A stretch of 64,000 nt of DNA. Origin: Aureimonas sp. SA4125 (GTDB lineage Bacteria > Pseudomonadota > Alphaproteobacteria > Rhizobiales > Rhizobiaceae). The stretch's first letter is position 1. Each line of letters opens with the position of its first letter. Of the stretch, positions 1 to 9,267 are shown piece by piece. A model generated the notes under the pieces. The model was not told the DNA's origin and did not search any database. It worked only from the letters and a program-made list of their open reading frames with translations. The stretch covers positions 2,294,001-2,358,000 of the forward strand of contig NZ_AP025032.1 in the NCBI RefSeq assembly GCF_019973775.1, given 5' to 3'. The position numbers were made by a program, and so were the translations under genes.

Positions 1-1003
1 CTGCACCGATCTCGGCCATGCCGACGTGCGCCGGCTGATCGTCGCCAAGCACCTCGGATCGATCCCCGAGGTGATGCAGGAGCTGCAGTGGAAGACCTCC
101 TGCGGCTGTTCGAAATGCCGCCCGGCGCTGAACTACTACCTCCTCGCCGAATGGCCCGGCATCTATCAGGACGACAAGCAGTCGCGCTTCATCAACGAGC
201 GGGTCCACGCCAACATCCAGAAGGACGGCACCTATTCCGTCGTGCCGCGGATGTGGGGCGGGATGACGACCTCGCACGAGCTTCGCGCCATCGCCGATGT
301 CGTCGACAAGTTCCAGATCCCGGCGGTGAAGTGCACCGGCGGGCAGCGCATCGACATGCTCGGCGTGAAGAAGGAGGACCTTCCGGCCGTCTGGGCCGAT
401 CTCAACGCCGCCGGCATGGTTTCGGGCGCTGCCTACGGCAAGGCGCTGCGCACGGTGAAGACCTGCGTCGGGACCGACTGGTGCCGCTTCGGCACGCAGG
501 ATTCGACGGGCCTCGGTATCCGCCTCGAACGCTTCATGTGGGGGTCCTGGACGCCGGCCAAGCTGAAGCTCGCCGTTTCCGGCTGTCCGCGCAACTGCGC
601 CGAGGCGACGTGCAAGGACATCGGCGTGATCTGCGTCGACAGCGGCTACGACATCCACTTCGCCGGGGCCGCCGGGCTCGACATCAAGCCGACCGAGGTC
701 CTCGGCCACGTCAACAGCGAGGACGAGGCCCTGCAGGTGATCGTCGCACTGACCCAGCTCTACCGCGAGCAGGGTCATTATCTCGAGCGGATCTACAAAT
801 GGAACAAACGGGTCGGCATCGACAGCATCCGCGCCGCAGTGGTCGATGATCTGGCAAAGCGCGCCGAGCTGTTCGAGCGTTTCGTCCACAGCCAGAAATT
901 CGTCCAGAAGGATCCCTGGGCCGAGCGCGCCAGCGGCCGGGTGGCCGCGCACGAGTTCCGGCCGATGGCCGATCTCACCGCCTACCGGGAGGCAGCGGAA
1001 TGA
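1..1003 (+). CDS. nirB: Nitrite reductase [NAD(P)H] large subunit, C-terminal part (5' end outside window)
   Basis: This is the C-terminal part of assimilatory NADH-nitrite reductase, the cytoplasmic siroheme enzyme that reduces nitrite to ammonium. The frame is open from base 2, where it begins CTDLGH, part of the BFD-like [2Fe-2S] domain whose other cysteines appear at once as SCGCSKC. A ferredoxin-like half domain follows (VPRMWGGMTTSHELR). The siroheme/[4Fe-4S] cysteines are in TCVGTDWCRFG and GCPRNCAEATCKD. The FAD/NAD-binding N-terminus lies upstream of the window. The stop overlaps the nirD start (ATGA), which suggests translational coupling. The GTG at 26 is internal, not the real start. 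Confidence 0.95.
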   Translation, partial: CTDLGHADVRRLIVAKHLGSIPEVMQELQWKTSCGCSKCRPALNYYLLAEWPGIYQDDKQSRFINERVHANIQKDGTYSVVPRMWGGMTTSHELRAIADVVDKFQIPAVKCTGGQRIDMLGVKKEDLPAVWADLNAAGMVSGAAYGKALRTVKTCVGTDWCRFGTQDSTGLGIRLERFMWGSWTPAKLKLAVSGCPRNCAEATCKDIGVICVDSGYDIHFAGAAGLDIKPTEVLGHVNSEDEALQVIVALTQLYREQGHYLERIYKWNKRVGIDSIRAAVVDDLAKRAELFERFVHSQKFVQKDPWAERASGRVAAHEFRPMADLTAYREAAE

Positions 1004-1350
1004 GCGGCGGGCAGTGGATGGCGATCGGCCATCTCGACGATATCCCGCGCCGGGGCGCCCGCTGCGTCGTCTCGCCGCTCGGCCGCATCGCCGTCTTCCG
1101 CACCGAAGACGACCAGGTCTTCGCCACGGAAGATCGCTGCCCGCATCGCGGCGGGCCTTTGAGCCAGGGCATCGTCCATGGTGCCTTGGTCTCCTGTCCG
1201 CTGCACAACCAGATCATTGCTCTCGATAGCGGCCTCGTTCAGGGACCGGACACCGGGGCGGTACGGACCTTTCCGATCCGCCTCGGCGACGCGGGCGAGT
1301 TGGAGATGCTGATCGAGCTCAGCCCGGCCCTCGCCGAAGCGGCGGAATAG
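1000..1350 (+). CDS. nirD: Nitrite reductase small subunit, Rieske-type
   Basis: A 116-residue Rieske-fold partner of NirB. Both ligand pairs of a true Rieske cluster are present: CPHRGGPLSQG near residues 47-57 and CPLHN near 67-71. Many NirD proteins lack this full set, so this one may carry its own [2Fe-2S] centre. The ATG overlaps the nirB stop, and nasA follows five bases after its stop. It acts in the cytoplasm with NirB in nitrite reduction. Confidence 0.93.
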   Translation: MSGGQWMAIGHLDDIPRRGARCVVSPLGRIAVFRTEDDQVFATEDRCPHRGGPLSQGIVHGALVSCPLHNQIIALDSGLVQGPDTGAVRTFPIRLGDAGELEMLIELSPALAEAAE

Positions 1351-1354
1351 GCTC

Positions 1355-4033
1355 TTGGACTCCGCCCCCGCCGATCCGACGGTCCGCACCACATGCCCCT
1401 ATTGCGGCGTCGGCTGTGGCGTCCTCGCGACGCCGCGGGCGAACGGCACGGTCGCCATTTCGGGCGATCCCGCCCATCCCGCCAATTTCGGCCGGTTGTG
1501 CTCCAAGGGCTCGGCCCTCGGCGAGACGCTCGGGCCGGACAGGCGGTTGCTCCACCCCAGCATCGCCGGGCAGGCGGCCTCGTGGGATCTCGCCCTGGGC
1601 ACCATCGCCTCGACCTTCGCCGCCACCATTGAGGCGCATGGGCCGGACAGTGTCGCCCTCTACGTGTCGGGCCAGTTGCTGACCGAGGACTACTACGTCG
1701 CCAACAAGCTGATGAAGGGGTTCATCGGTTCGGCCAATATCGACACCAATTCGCGTCTCTGCATGTCATCGTCCGTCGCCGGCCACCGCCGCGCCTTCGG
1801 CGCCGATACGGTTCCCGGCTGCTATGCCGATCTCGAGCAGGCGGAACTCCTCGTCCTCGTCGGTTCGAACCTCGCCTGGTGCCATCCCGTGCTGTTCCAG
1901 CGCGTGATGGCGGCAAAAGCGGCCCGGCCCGGCATGCGCATCGTCGTTGTCGATCCCCGGCGCACGACGACGGCCGACGCTGCCGACCTGCACCTCGCCA
2001 TCCGGCCGGACGGCGACACGGCGCTGTTCACAGCACTGCTGGCGCATCTTTTCGAGGCAGGGGCGATCGACCGCTCCTATGTCGACGACCACACCACCGG
2101 CCTTGCCGAAGCCCTCGACGCCGCCCGGCAGACGGGCGACGTCGCCGCGGCGACGGGGCTTGCCGCCGCCGACATCGCCATGCTGTTCGACCTGTTCGCC
2201 CACACCGAAAAGGTCGTCACCGTCTACAGCCAGGGCGTCAACCAGTCGGCCTCGGGCACCGACAAGGTCAACGCGATCATCAACTGCCATCTGGCCACAG
2301 GTCGGATCGGCCGTCCGGGCATGGGGCCGTTCTCCGTCACCGGACAGCCGAACGCGATGGGCGGACGCGAGGTCGGCGGTCTCGCCAACCAGCTCGCCGC
2401 CCACATGGATCTCGACAAGCCTGCGCACCGCGACCGCGTCCAGCGGTTCTGGAAGGCGCCCCGGATCGCCGCGACGCCCGGGCTGCAGGCCGTGGCGATG
2501 TTCGACGCGGTGGCCGACGGGCGGATCAAGGCGCTCTGGATCATCGGCACCAACCCGGTCGATTCCCTGCCGGATGCGGACAGGGTCCGCGCCGGCCTCG
2601 CCACCTGTCCCTTCGTCGTCGTCTCCGACATCGTCTCCGATACCGATACGCTGCCCTATGCCCACGTCGTGCTCCCCGCCGCTGGCTGGGGCGAGAAGGA
2701 CGGCACGGTCACCAATTCGGAAAGGCGTATCTCGCGCCAGCGCGCCTTTCTTCAGGCGCCGGGCGAGGCATGGCCGGATTGGCGGATCCTCGCCGAGGTC
2801 GCCCGGCGCATGGGCTTCGGCGCTGCCTTCGACTGGGAGAGCCCCGATGACGTCTTCGACGAGCATGCCCGGCTGTCGGCGACCGAGAACGAAGGCGATC
2901 GCGACTTCGACCTGGCCGGCCTCGTCGGCATGTCGGCCGAGGAATACCAGGTTTTTCCGCCGGTGCAGTGGCCGGTGCCCCGTCTCACCGAAGATGCAGC
3001 GCCCGCCGACGCGCCTCAGCCCGACAGCCGATTCTTTGCCGCGGGAGGGTTCTTCACCCCCGATCGACGGGCGCGGTTCGTCCCTGTGCTCGCGGCCAGT
3101 CCGCTGCCAGAAGATGCATGCCGTCCCTTCACGCTGAATACCGGCCGCATCCGCGACCAGTGGCACACCATGACGCGGACCGGCCGTGCCCCGCGCCTGT
3201 CCGCCCACATCGCCGAGCCCTTCGCCGAGATCCACCCCGACGACGCCCGCGATCTTGGCGTCGGCGACGCCGACATCGTACGCCTGGAGACAGGGTTCGG
3301 GAGCGGACTGTTCCGCGCCTGTCTGACGCCGCGACAGCGGCGGGGCTCGCTGTTTGCGCCGATGCACTGGACCGAGCAGTTCGCATCCGCTTCGCGGGCC
3401 GGCGCCCTGACACAGAAGCAGACCGATCCGCATTCGGGCCAGCCGGCGCTGAAATCGACCCCGGTCTCGCTCGCGCGCTTTCCCGTTGCCTGGCACGGCT
3501 TTGCCGTGACGCGGCTGCGGCCTTCGACCATTCCCGCCGATTACTGGGCCGTCGCCCGCACGGAGGCCGGCTGGCGCATCGAGCTGGCGGGACTGGCGAC
3601 GCCTCAGAACTGGCCCGCCTTCGCTGCCGATCTCTTCGGCGCCGACGCGGCCGACCTTCTGTCCTACCACGATGCCACGACGGCGCGCTTTGCAGCCTTC
3701 GACGGAGAGACGCTGCAGGGGGCGCTGTGGACCGCGCCCGGGCCGGTCGCGGTATCGCGAGCCTGGGCGGCCGGCCAGCTCCTCGCGCCGCATGCTTTGT
3801 CGCGGCAGCGCATCCTCGCCGGACGCGGCGGCGCCGACACGGTCGATGTCGGGGCGATCGTCTGCGCCTGCTTCTCGGTCGGCGCCGGCCAGATCTCCGG
3901 CGCGGTGCGCAGTGGCCGATGCCGCAGCGTCGCCGAGATCGGCGGCCTGCTTCAGGCCGGAACCAATTGTGGTTCCTGCCGAACCGAAATCCAGGAGATC
4001 ATCGATGGCTGCCTTGTCCTTGACGACGCCTGA
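1355..4033 (+). CDS. nasA: Assimilatory nitrate reductase catalytic subunit with C-terminal BFD-type [2Fe-2S] domain
   Basis: An 892-residue molybdopterin enzyme that reduces nitrate to nitrite in the cytoplasm. The N-terminus has the [4Fe-4S] motif CPYCGVGCGV followed by GRLCSKG. The bis-MGD catalytic domain fills residues ~60-730, with typical stretches such as NAMGGREVGG and NPVDSLPDA. The last ~60 residues form a BFD-like [2Fe-2S] domain (CACFSVG near 830, CGSCRTEI near the end), as in Klebsiella-type NasA. The start is TTG at 1355, five bases after nirD. A possible Shine-Dalgarno sequence lies in the end of nirD, although another start is possible. The end overlaps cysG by 29 nt. No NarB/NasC-type electron donor gene is visible here. 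Confidence 0.94.
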   Translation: MDSAPADPTVRTTCPYCGVGCGVLATPRANGTVAISGDPAHPANFGRLCSKGSALGETLGPDRRLLHPSIAGQAASWDLALGTIASTFAATIEAHGPDSVALYVSGQLLTEDYYVANKLMKGFIGSANIDTNSRLCMSSSVAGHRRAFGADTVPGCYADLEQAELLVLVGSNLAWCHPVLFQRVMAAKAARPGMRIVVVDPRRTTTADAADLHLAIRPDGDTALFTALLAHLFEAGAIDRSYVDDHTTGLAEALDAARQTGDVAAATGLAAADIAMLFDLFAHTEKVVTVYSQGVNQSASGTDKVNAIINCHLATGRIGRPGMGPFSVTGQPNAMGGREVGGLANQLAAHMDLDKPAHRDRVQRFWKAPRIAATPGLQAVAMFDAVADGRIKALWIIGTNPVDSLPDADRVRAGLATCPFVVVSDIVSDTDTLPYAHVVLPAAGWGEKDGTVTNSERRISRQRAFLQAPGEAWPDWRILAEVARRMGFGAAFDWESPDDVFDEHARLSATENEGDRDFDLAGLVGMSAEEYQVFPPVQWPVPRLTEDAAPADAPQPDSRFFAAGGFFTPDRRARFVPVLAASPLPEDACRPFTLNTGRIRDQWHTMTRTGRAPRLSAHIAEPFAEIHPDDARDLGVGDADIVRLETGFGSGLFRACLTPRQRRGSLFAPMHWTEQFASASRAGALTQKQTDPHSGQPALKSTPVSLARFPVAWHGFAVTRLRPSTIPADYWAVARTEAGWRIELAGLATPQNWPAFAADLFGADAADLLSYHDATTARFAAFDGETLQGALWTAPGPVAVSRAWAAGQLLAPHALSRQRILAGRGGADTVDVGAIVCACFSVGAGQISGAVRSGRCRSVAEIGGLLQAGTNCGSCRTEIQEIIDGCLVLDDA

Positions 4034-5513
4034 CCCGGCGGAGCGACGCGGGCGCAGCCAGCGCATCGAGGCATTGGCGACGCTGCCGGTGTTCTTCGAC
4101 CTGACGGGCAAGCGGGTGGTCATGGCCGGCGGCAGCGCCGCCGCCGCCTGGAAGGCGGAACTGCTCGCTGCCGCGGGGGCCGACGTGGTGCTGTACGCGC
4201 CCAGTGGCGAGATCGGCGAAGAGATGGCGGCGGTCCTGGCCGCTCGCCCTGCCGCCGGCTCGCTGACGCGTCTCGACCGGCCCTGGGGTCTCGACTCCTT
4301 CGCCCATGCCGCGCTGGCGGTCGCAGACTGCGCCAGCGATGCCGAGGCGAAAGCCTTCGCCTGCGCAGCGCGTGCCGCCGGGGTGCCCGGCAACGTCATC
4401 GACAGGCCGGACTTCTGCTCCTTCCGCTTCGGGACGATCGTCAACCGATCGCCGGTGGTGCTGGGAATCTCCACCGACGGCGCCGCGCCGATCCTCGGTC
4501 AGGCGATCCGCCGCCGCATCGAGACGCTCCTGCCACCCGCGCTGGCGGGTTGGGCTCGGCTTGCCGCGACGATTCGCGGCGAGGTGATGGCAAGGCTGGA
4601 AGCAGGCCCGCTGCGCAGGGCTTTCTGGGAGCGTTTCGCCGAAAAGGCTCTGACGGCGTCCGCGCCCGATGACGACGCGGCGGCCAACATGCAGCGCCTT
4701 GTCGCGGATATCGCCGATGCCAAGAACGTCGGCGGCCGGGTGACGCTGGTCGGGGCTGGGCCGGGCGCCGCCGAACTCCTGACGATGAAGGCGGTGAGGG
4801 CGCTCCAGGCCGCGGACGTCATCCTGTTCGACGATCTCGTTTCGGACGAGATTCTCGAACTCGCCCGCCGCGAGGCCAAGCGCATGCTGGTCGGCAAGCG
4901 CGCCGCGCGCGAGAGCTGCCGGCAGGAGGAGATCAACGCGTTGATGATCCGGTTCGCCAAGGCCGGCAAGCATGTGGTGCGGCTCAAATCCGGCGATGTC
5001 TCGGTGTTCGGTCGGGCGGGAGAGGAAATAGCGGCGCTGAAGGCCGAGGGGATCGCCGTTGCCATCGTGCCGGGCATCACCGCGGCCTCTGCGCTGGCCG
5101 CCAGTTTCGGCGTGTCGCTGACGCACCGGGATCGGGCAAGCCAGGTTCGCTTCGTCACCGGCCATTCCAAGGAAGGCGTCCTGCCCGCGACGCTGAACTG
5201 GACGGCGCTGGCCGATGACCACGCCACCACGATCTTCTACATGGGCGGACGGATGGCGCCGGCCATCGCCGCACACCTGATCGCCCACGGACTGCCGGGC
5301 TCGACGCCCGTCGCCGTCGCCGCGAACATATCGCGGCACGACGAGATGCGCGGGGCGGGCACCCTCGCCGAACTCGCCGCCATTGTCGCGCGCATCGGCG
5401 TCGAACGCCCGGTCCTTATCGGCGTCGGCCGCGTCTTCCTCGAATGCCAGGCGAGCGAAATGCCGGAATATGACCTCGGATCATCGGCTTCGCTGCTCCA
5501 GATAGCTAGTTAG
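4005..5513 (+). CDS. cysG: Siroheme synthase (multifunctional CysG)
   Basis: A 502-residue fusion that makes siroheme from uroporphyrinogen III, the cofactor NirB needs. The N-terminal half is the precorrin-2 dehydrogenase/ferrochelatase module, with the NAD-binding loop GKRVVMAGGSAAAAWKAEL. The C-terminal half, from about residue 245 (VTLVGAGPGAAELLTMKAV), is the SAM-dependent uroporphyrinogen-III methyltransferase with LKSGDVSVFGRAGEE and VPGITAASA. ATG 4005 is chosen because CCAGGAG lies just upstream and the protein then starts as expected for the family. The same frame is open further upstream, but there it only shadows nasA. It overlaps the nasA 3' end by 29 nt, so nirB-nirD-nasA-cysG is one operon. 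Confidence 0.94.
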   Translation: MAALSLTTPDPAERRGRSQRIEALATLPVFFDLTGKRVVMAGGSAAAAWKAELLAAAGADVVLYAPSGEIGEEMAAVLAARPAAGSLTRLDRPWGLDSFAHAALAVADCASDAEAKAFACAARAAGVPGNVIDRPDFCSFRFGTIVNRSPVVLGISTDGAAPILGQAIRRRIETLLPPALAGWARLAATIRGEVMARLEAGPLRRAFWERFAEKALTASAPDDDAAANMQRLVADIADAKNVGGRVTLVGAGPGAAELLTMKAVRALQAADVILFDDLVSDEILELARREAKRMLVGKRAARESCRQEEINALMIRFAKAGKHVVRLKSGDVSVFGRAGEEIAALKAEGIAVAIVPGITAASALAASFGVSLTHRDRASQVRFVTGHSKEGVLPATLNWTALADDHATTIFYMGGRMAPAIAAHLIAHGLPGSTPVAVAANISRHDEMRGAGTLAELAAIVARIGVERPVLIGVGRVFLECQASEMPEYDLGSSASLLQIAS

Positions 5514-5593
5514 ACCAACAGATTTAAACGACAATACGAATATAGGCTTGATTCGGAGTTAAAATGACTAAGTTCCCTATGTGCGTTACTTTT

Positions 5594-5601
5594 ATTTTTT
5601 T
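5594..5601. repeat. Target-site duplication, left copy (IS1595 element)
   Basis: ATTTTTTT directly before the left inverted repeat. It is identical to 7186-7193. Confidence 0.9.
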
Positions 5602-7185
5602 ATTGCTTATCCCCTTCGCTCAGGCGGTAACCATACCTAGCGAAGCCGCGTGACGGCGGGGGCCCTGTCCCCTATCTCGTCTGGATGTCCGAGGCCCTGT
5701 TCCCCACGCGCTGGAAGAAAGACAAGCCGCCGTCGCTCGAGCGGTTTATGGCCACGTTCCCAGACGACTACGCTTGCGCCGACCACCTTGCCCGAAAGCG
5801 TTGGCCGAACGGGTTCCGGTGCCCGCATTGTGCCTCGCAGAAGGGATGGAAGTTGGAATCCCGCCCCTGGGTCTTCCAATGCTCAGGAAAGGGCGAGAAC
5901 CCCGGCTGTCGCAAGCAGACTTCGGTAATCGCCAAGACGGTGATGCACGGCACGCACCTGCCGCTGCGCACATGGTTCATCGCGGCCTACCTCGTGGCAA
6001 CCCACTCCAACTCGATCTCCGCCCTCCAGCTCCAGCCCAAGATCGGGGTCGGGTCGTACAAGACCGCCTGGCTACTGCTCCATAAGCTCCGACGCGCAAT
6101 GGTCGACCCCGGTCGGTCGCCGCTCGAGGGCAAGGTCGAGATCGACGAAACGAGCTTTCCCCATCGCAAGAGGACGGAGAGCCCGGACGGCGGGCAGGGA
6201 AAAAGCACGGTCGGCAAGGTCTTCGTCATCGGTGCGGTCGAGCATCGCGATGGCAGGAAGTCCGGACGGCTGCGGCTCGCCAAGATCGCCGAGGACCGGC
6301 GCGAGTTCATGGTTCCCTTCGTGCTGGCGAACACGGCGAAGGGATGCACGATGGTCACCGACGGAAGCAGTTCCTACGTCGGCATTCCGGATCGCGGGCA
6401 TATCTTGAAAAACCTGAGCAAGGACAATGCACCGCCTGGCCATATCGCCATGGAGCGCATCCACCGCGCCTTCTCCAATTTGAAACGCTGGTCGCTGGGC
6501 ACGTTCCACGGCTTCCGGGAGAAGCACGTCGACGCTTACCTCAACGAGTTCGTATTCCGCTGGAACCGACGTCGCTCGTTCCAGACCACGATGGAGCGCA
6601 TCCTCGGTATCGGCCAGGCGCTGCCACGCACCACCTACCGGGACATCGTGGGCGATACCTCGGAATGGCGAAGGCAGCATCAAGCCCAGATCTTCAAGAT
6701 GACCTCTCCCCTTCGGATGAAGATGGCGAGGGAACTGGCACGCGAAATGCGCATCCCCATCATCGAGGCACTCGCGCAGATCCGCACCGAGACCGATAAG
6801 CGATACGAGCGTCGCCAACCGAAACGGCCAGCCCTTGCCCTGCGCCGGGAGGGTGATGCGCGCCTGTCCGGCCGTTATCGATATGTCGCCCGGCCAACAG
6901 TGGCCGCGATCGAGGCGCGCTATCCAAAAGTGGTGCCTGAGCCGAAAGTCGCGGCCCACTGACCGAGGCACGGGCTCGGGTTCCGACATCCAGCGACATG
7001 AATCCGAGCAGTTTCTGTGGACCGCAGGCCGGGAAGCGGATCTGTGCGCGACGCGCCGTCGCCGATGGTCTCTCCTACTCCAGCAGCTCGATCGATTCCC
7101 TTCCGCGGAGGCCTCCGGCCCCGCCATCGGCTAGCCTAGGCTTCAGCTATATCTGGTGGTCACCTGAGCAAAGGGGATAAGCAAT
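5602..7185 (+). mobile_element. Complete IS1595-family insertion sequence
   Basis: A 1584-bp element bounded by inverted repeats of about 31 bp. The left end starts ATTGCTTATCCCCTTCGCTC (5602), and the right end, read inward on the minus strand, starts ATTGCTTATCCCCTTTGCTC (7185). An exact 8-bp target duplication, ATTTTTTT, flanks it at 5594-5601 and 7186-7193. Eight bases is the usual size for this family. It carries one transposase gene and sits in an AT-rich intergenic stretch downstream of cysG. The perfect duplication suggests a recent insertion. Confidence 0.93.
5685..6962 (+). CDS. IS1595-family (ISXO2-like) transposase
   Basis: A 425-residue transposase filling the element. The N-terminus has a zinc-ribbon (CPHC near residue 47, then cysteines in CSGKGENPGC). 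The catalytic ISXO2 domain follows, with EIDETSF (first Asp), VTDGSSSYVG (second Asp) and the ERIHRAFSNLKRW region typical of the DDN/E pattern in this family. The C-terminal extension beyond about residue 300 is basic. It looks intact. It is not part of the neighbouring operon. Confidence 0.92.
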   Translation: MSEALFPTRWKKDKPPSLERFMATFPDDYACADHLARKRWPNGFRCPHCASQKGWKLESRPWVFQCSGKGENPGCRKQTSVIAKTVMHGTHLPLRTWFIAAYLVATHSNSISALQLQPKIGVGSYKTAWLLLHKLRRAMVDPGRSPLEGKVEIDETSFPHRKRTESPDGGQGKSTVGKVFVIGAVEHRDGRKSGRLRLAKIAEDRREFMVPFVLANTAKGCTMVTDGSSSYVGIPDRGHILKNLSKDNAPPGHIAMERIHRAFSNLKRWSLGTFHGFREKHVDAYLNEFVFRWNRRRSFQTTMERILGIGQALPRTTYRDIVGDTSEWRRQHQAQIFKMTSPLRMKMARELAREMRIPIIEALAQIRTETDKRYERRQPKRPALALRREGDARLSGRYRYVARPTVAAIEARYPKVVPEPKVAAH

Positions 7186-7193
7186 ATTTTTTT
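7186..7193. repeat. Target-site duplication, right copy (IS1595 element)
   Basis: ATTTTTTT directly after the right inverted repeat. It is identical to 5594-5601. Confidence 0.9.
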
Positions 7194-7316
7194 ATAATAT
7201 ATCAATATTTTCGACGAGATTTGATATAAGAAAATAAATTTGTCTTTTACTTTGCAAATAACTGCAACATTATCCCTATTATTATTTCCATTTATTTTCG
7301 ATACAGGAGAGGACGG

Positions 7317-7646
7317 ATGAGTTGGGGTCCCTTGATGAGCTGTATCATGCTGATTCTGGCGATCGGGCTCGGCCTGCCCAGTTTCTTGTCGTTGGTGGAG
7401 GGCTATGTACCGGGAACGACCATCGCCTTTGCCGCGACGACGGCAGGAGCCAGCGCCGCGATCGGGGGAACGGCCATGGCTTTCCAGAACTACGACCATG
7501 GGGAGGCCTTGCTCTGCATCTTGTTGTCCGGGGCGATCGGCATTGGCGTGACGCGGCTGATGCCGGGGATGCGGGGGATGCGGGGCATGACGCTCATGCC
7601 CCTGATATCCCTGGCCTTCCTTGTGTCGCACCATTCCGCGATCTAA
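7317..7646 (+). CDS. Small hydrophobic membrane protein, unknown function
   Basis: A 109-residue protein with about three hydrophobic segments (residues ~5-25, 33-56, 65-82) and a Met/Gly-rich loop, MPGMRGMRGMTLMP. It is not a family I recognise. The ATG has a strong Shine-Dalgarno sequence, AGGAGAGG, seven bases upstream, which supports it as a real gene. Its upstream region is very AT-rich and was split from the cysG side by the IS1595 insertion, so its promoter may have been altered. Confidence 0.6.
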   Translation: MSWGPLMSCIMLILAIGLGLPSFLSLVEGYVPGTTIAFAATTAGASAAIGGTAMAFQNYDHGEALLCILLSGAIGIGVTRLMPGMRGMRGMTLMPLISLAFLVSHHSAI

Positions 7647-7914
7647 CGGTGATGCCCATACAGGACGATGGCAATCTGCGTGCGAGAGCGCGGCAGTAGG
7701 AGGGAAGCCGACGGGCATCGCCCTGCCTGGACGCTCCCTGATCGCAGGCTGTCGCCTCATCCGATTTTGCTTCTTGCCAACGCGGAGTTGCAGCCGTGAT
7801 GATCGAGGGCGACGGCGCCAGTCTACCGAACGATGCGTATCCTACAGAATCACGACGCCCAGAAACTGGCCCGAATCTTCTGGCTATCCGTGTTGAAGCG
7901 TTGAGCGTGACGTC

Positions 7915-8358
7915 TCAGAATTTCCCCCAAGCCAAAGCGCCGCCCGCGACGATGAGGTAGCGCCCGAGTTTTCCAATCGCGACGACGATGGTGAATGGCA
8001 GGAGCGGAACTCGCAGGGTTCCCGCGATGACAGTCAGCGCGTCTCCGACTATCGGTGCCCAAGCGAACAGGAGTGACACCATCCCGTAGCGCCGGAACAG
8101 GCCAGAAAAGCGGTCGACCGTTGCGGCGGAGACCGGGAACCATCGGCGGTCTCGGTGGTGGGCCAGGAACCGCCCGCAGGCCCAGTTGGCGAGGGAGCCG
8201 AGCGTGTTTCCGACGGTCGCCGCCGCGATGACGATCCATGCCTCGCCCGTCCCGCCGACGAGGAGGGCGACGAGCAGCATCTCGGAGGCGCCGGGCAGGA
8301 TCGTGGCGGCGAGGAAGGCCGTCCAGAACATCCCGGCATAGGCAGCGATGTCACCCAC
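7915..8358 (-). CDS. YqaA/DedA-like small membrane protein
   Basis: A 147-residue inner-membrane protein with four or five hydrophobic segments, resembling the YqaA branch of the SNARE-associated/DedA superfamily. Features include an early LPGASEMLLVALL segment, the GNTLGSLANWACGRFL turn, and FAWAPIVGDALTVIAGTLRVP. The molecular role is not established; lipid or small-ion transport has been suggested for DedA relatives. The start overlaps the 3' end of the truncated nreB-like gene by 8 bp, so it was probably the second gene of that transcription unit. Confidence 0.8.
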   Translation of the reverse strand: MGDIAAYAGMFWTAFLAATILPGASEMLLVALLVGGTGEAWIVIAAATVGNTLGSLANWACGRFLAHHRDRRWFPVSAATVDRFSGLFRRYGMVSLLFAWAPIVGDALTVIAGTLRVPLLPFTIVVAIGKLGRYLIVAGGALAWGKF

Positions 8359-9019
8359 CCGCGGTGCCCGTCGGCCAGGTCGCGTGATGGTCGTCGATCA
8401 CCAGCGCATGACGGTGGCGGATCGGCTGGTGGCGATGCGGATGACGATGGGGCTCCGGCCCCTCCCATCCCTCGTGTTTATGTCGGTGGTGATCGTCGTG
8501 GACGTGCGGAGCGTCGTGCTCGAAGGCCCGGTGCACGTGCTCGACCTCAACCAGATCTTCCGCGGGCCAGAGGGCCAGCGCCACGACGACGCCTGCCGCC
8601 GCGCCCACGGCCATCACGATGAACGTGGGCCCAATGCCGATCGTGGTACCGAGCCACCCGGCCGCCGGGTAGGTCACGAGCCAACATGCGTGCGAGAGGG
8701 CGAATTGCGCGGCGAAGACGGCTGGCCGACTGTCACGGTGCGAGGAGCGTCGCAGGAGCAGCCCACCGGGCGTGCCTATAGCCGACGAGGCGGCGCCGAG
8801 CAGCGCCCAGAGCACGAGGGCCCCTGTCCACCCCGGGCCGACGCTCGCGGTGCCGAGGAGACCGGCCATTGCCGCGGCACCTGCAACCATCACGGTGCGT
8901 GCCGGCACTCGCTCGAGGACGCGCGAGAGAAGGATCGCGACCGTCATGGACCCGAGGCCATAGGCGGCGAACAGGAACGCGACGTCGTCGTTGGTGCCGC
9001 CGAGATCGGAGCGCACGAG
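8351..9019 (-). pseudogene. 5'-truncated NreB-like major facilitator (nickel/cobalt efflux) with His-rich tail
   Basis: Only the C-terminal half of an MFS exporter remains, from LVRSDLGGTNDDVAFLFAAY (about 9019 downward) through the TM segments up to AGVVVALALWP. A roughly 55-residue tail very rich in His (HVHDDHHRHKHE, HRHPHRHQPIRHRH) then runs to the stop. Such tails are known from NreB-type nickel-resistance proteins. The first six TM segments are missing: upstream the frame runs through non-homologous sequence into a dispersed repeat (9165-9267). The neighbouring dmeR-dmeF genes fit a former Ni/Co efflux cluster. The frame stays open to 9262, so a chimeric protein is possible but unlikely to transport. 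Confidence 0.75.
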
Positions 9020-9164
9020 ATGGTCAGGGTGACCGGGACGATGCGTCCCGGTCCCGGCGAAAACCTTGTCGCCGCGGATCATGGCGCCGTCAAGACGAAC
9101 AAGGCGCGCGCCCGCGACCACGATATCGCCGTCACGTCGGCACCGGCCCGCGCCGAGGTGCCGT

Positions 9165-9267
9165 CTAAAGCGGGATTGCTTTTCTTCGAATCGCCGCCCC
9201 GCTTTAGGTCCTTGTCCTCGCATGATCTTTTCCGAAAGCCGGAACCCACCTTCCGGGATCATACTCT
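9165..9267 (-). repeat. Dispersed ~103-bp repeat, copy A
   Basis: Read on the minus strand it begins AGAGTATGATCCCGGAAGGT and runs to CCCGCTTTAG. Copy B at 22963-23066 matches over the whole length with about eight differences. The core (AGAGCATGATC...TTCCGG...TTTCGGAAAAGATCATGC) matches the intergenic repeat family common in Rhizobiales genomes. This copy abuts the stop of the DUF1289 gene and the truncated end of the nreB-like gene. Confidence 0.85.

Noticed and set aside
1766..4474. A 902-codon open frame on the minus strand under nasA/cysG
   Set aside because: It is antisense to two clear genes, is rich in Arg/Gly/Ala from GC-biased codons, and has no domain. It is a shadow frame.
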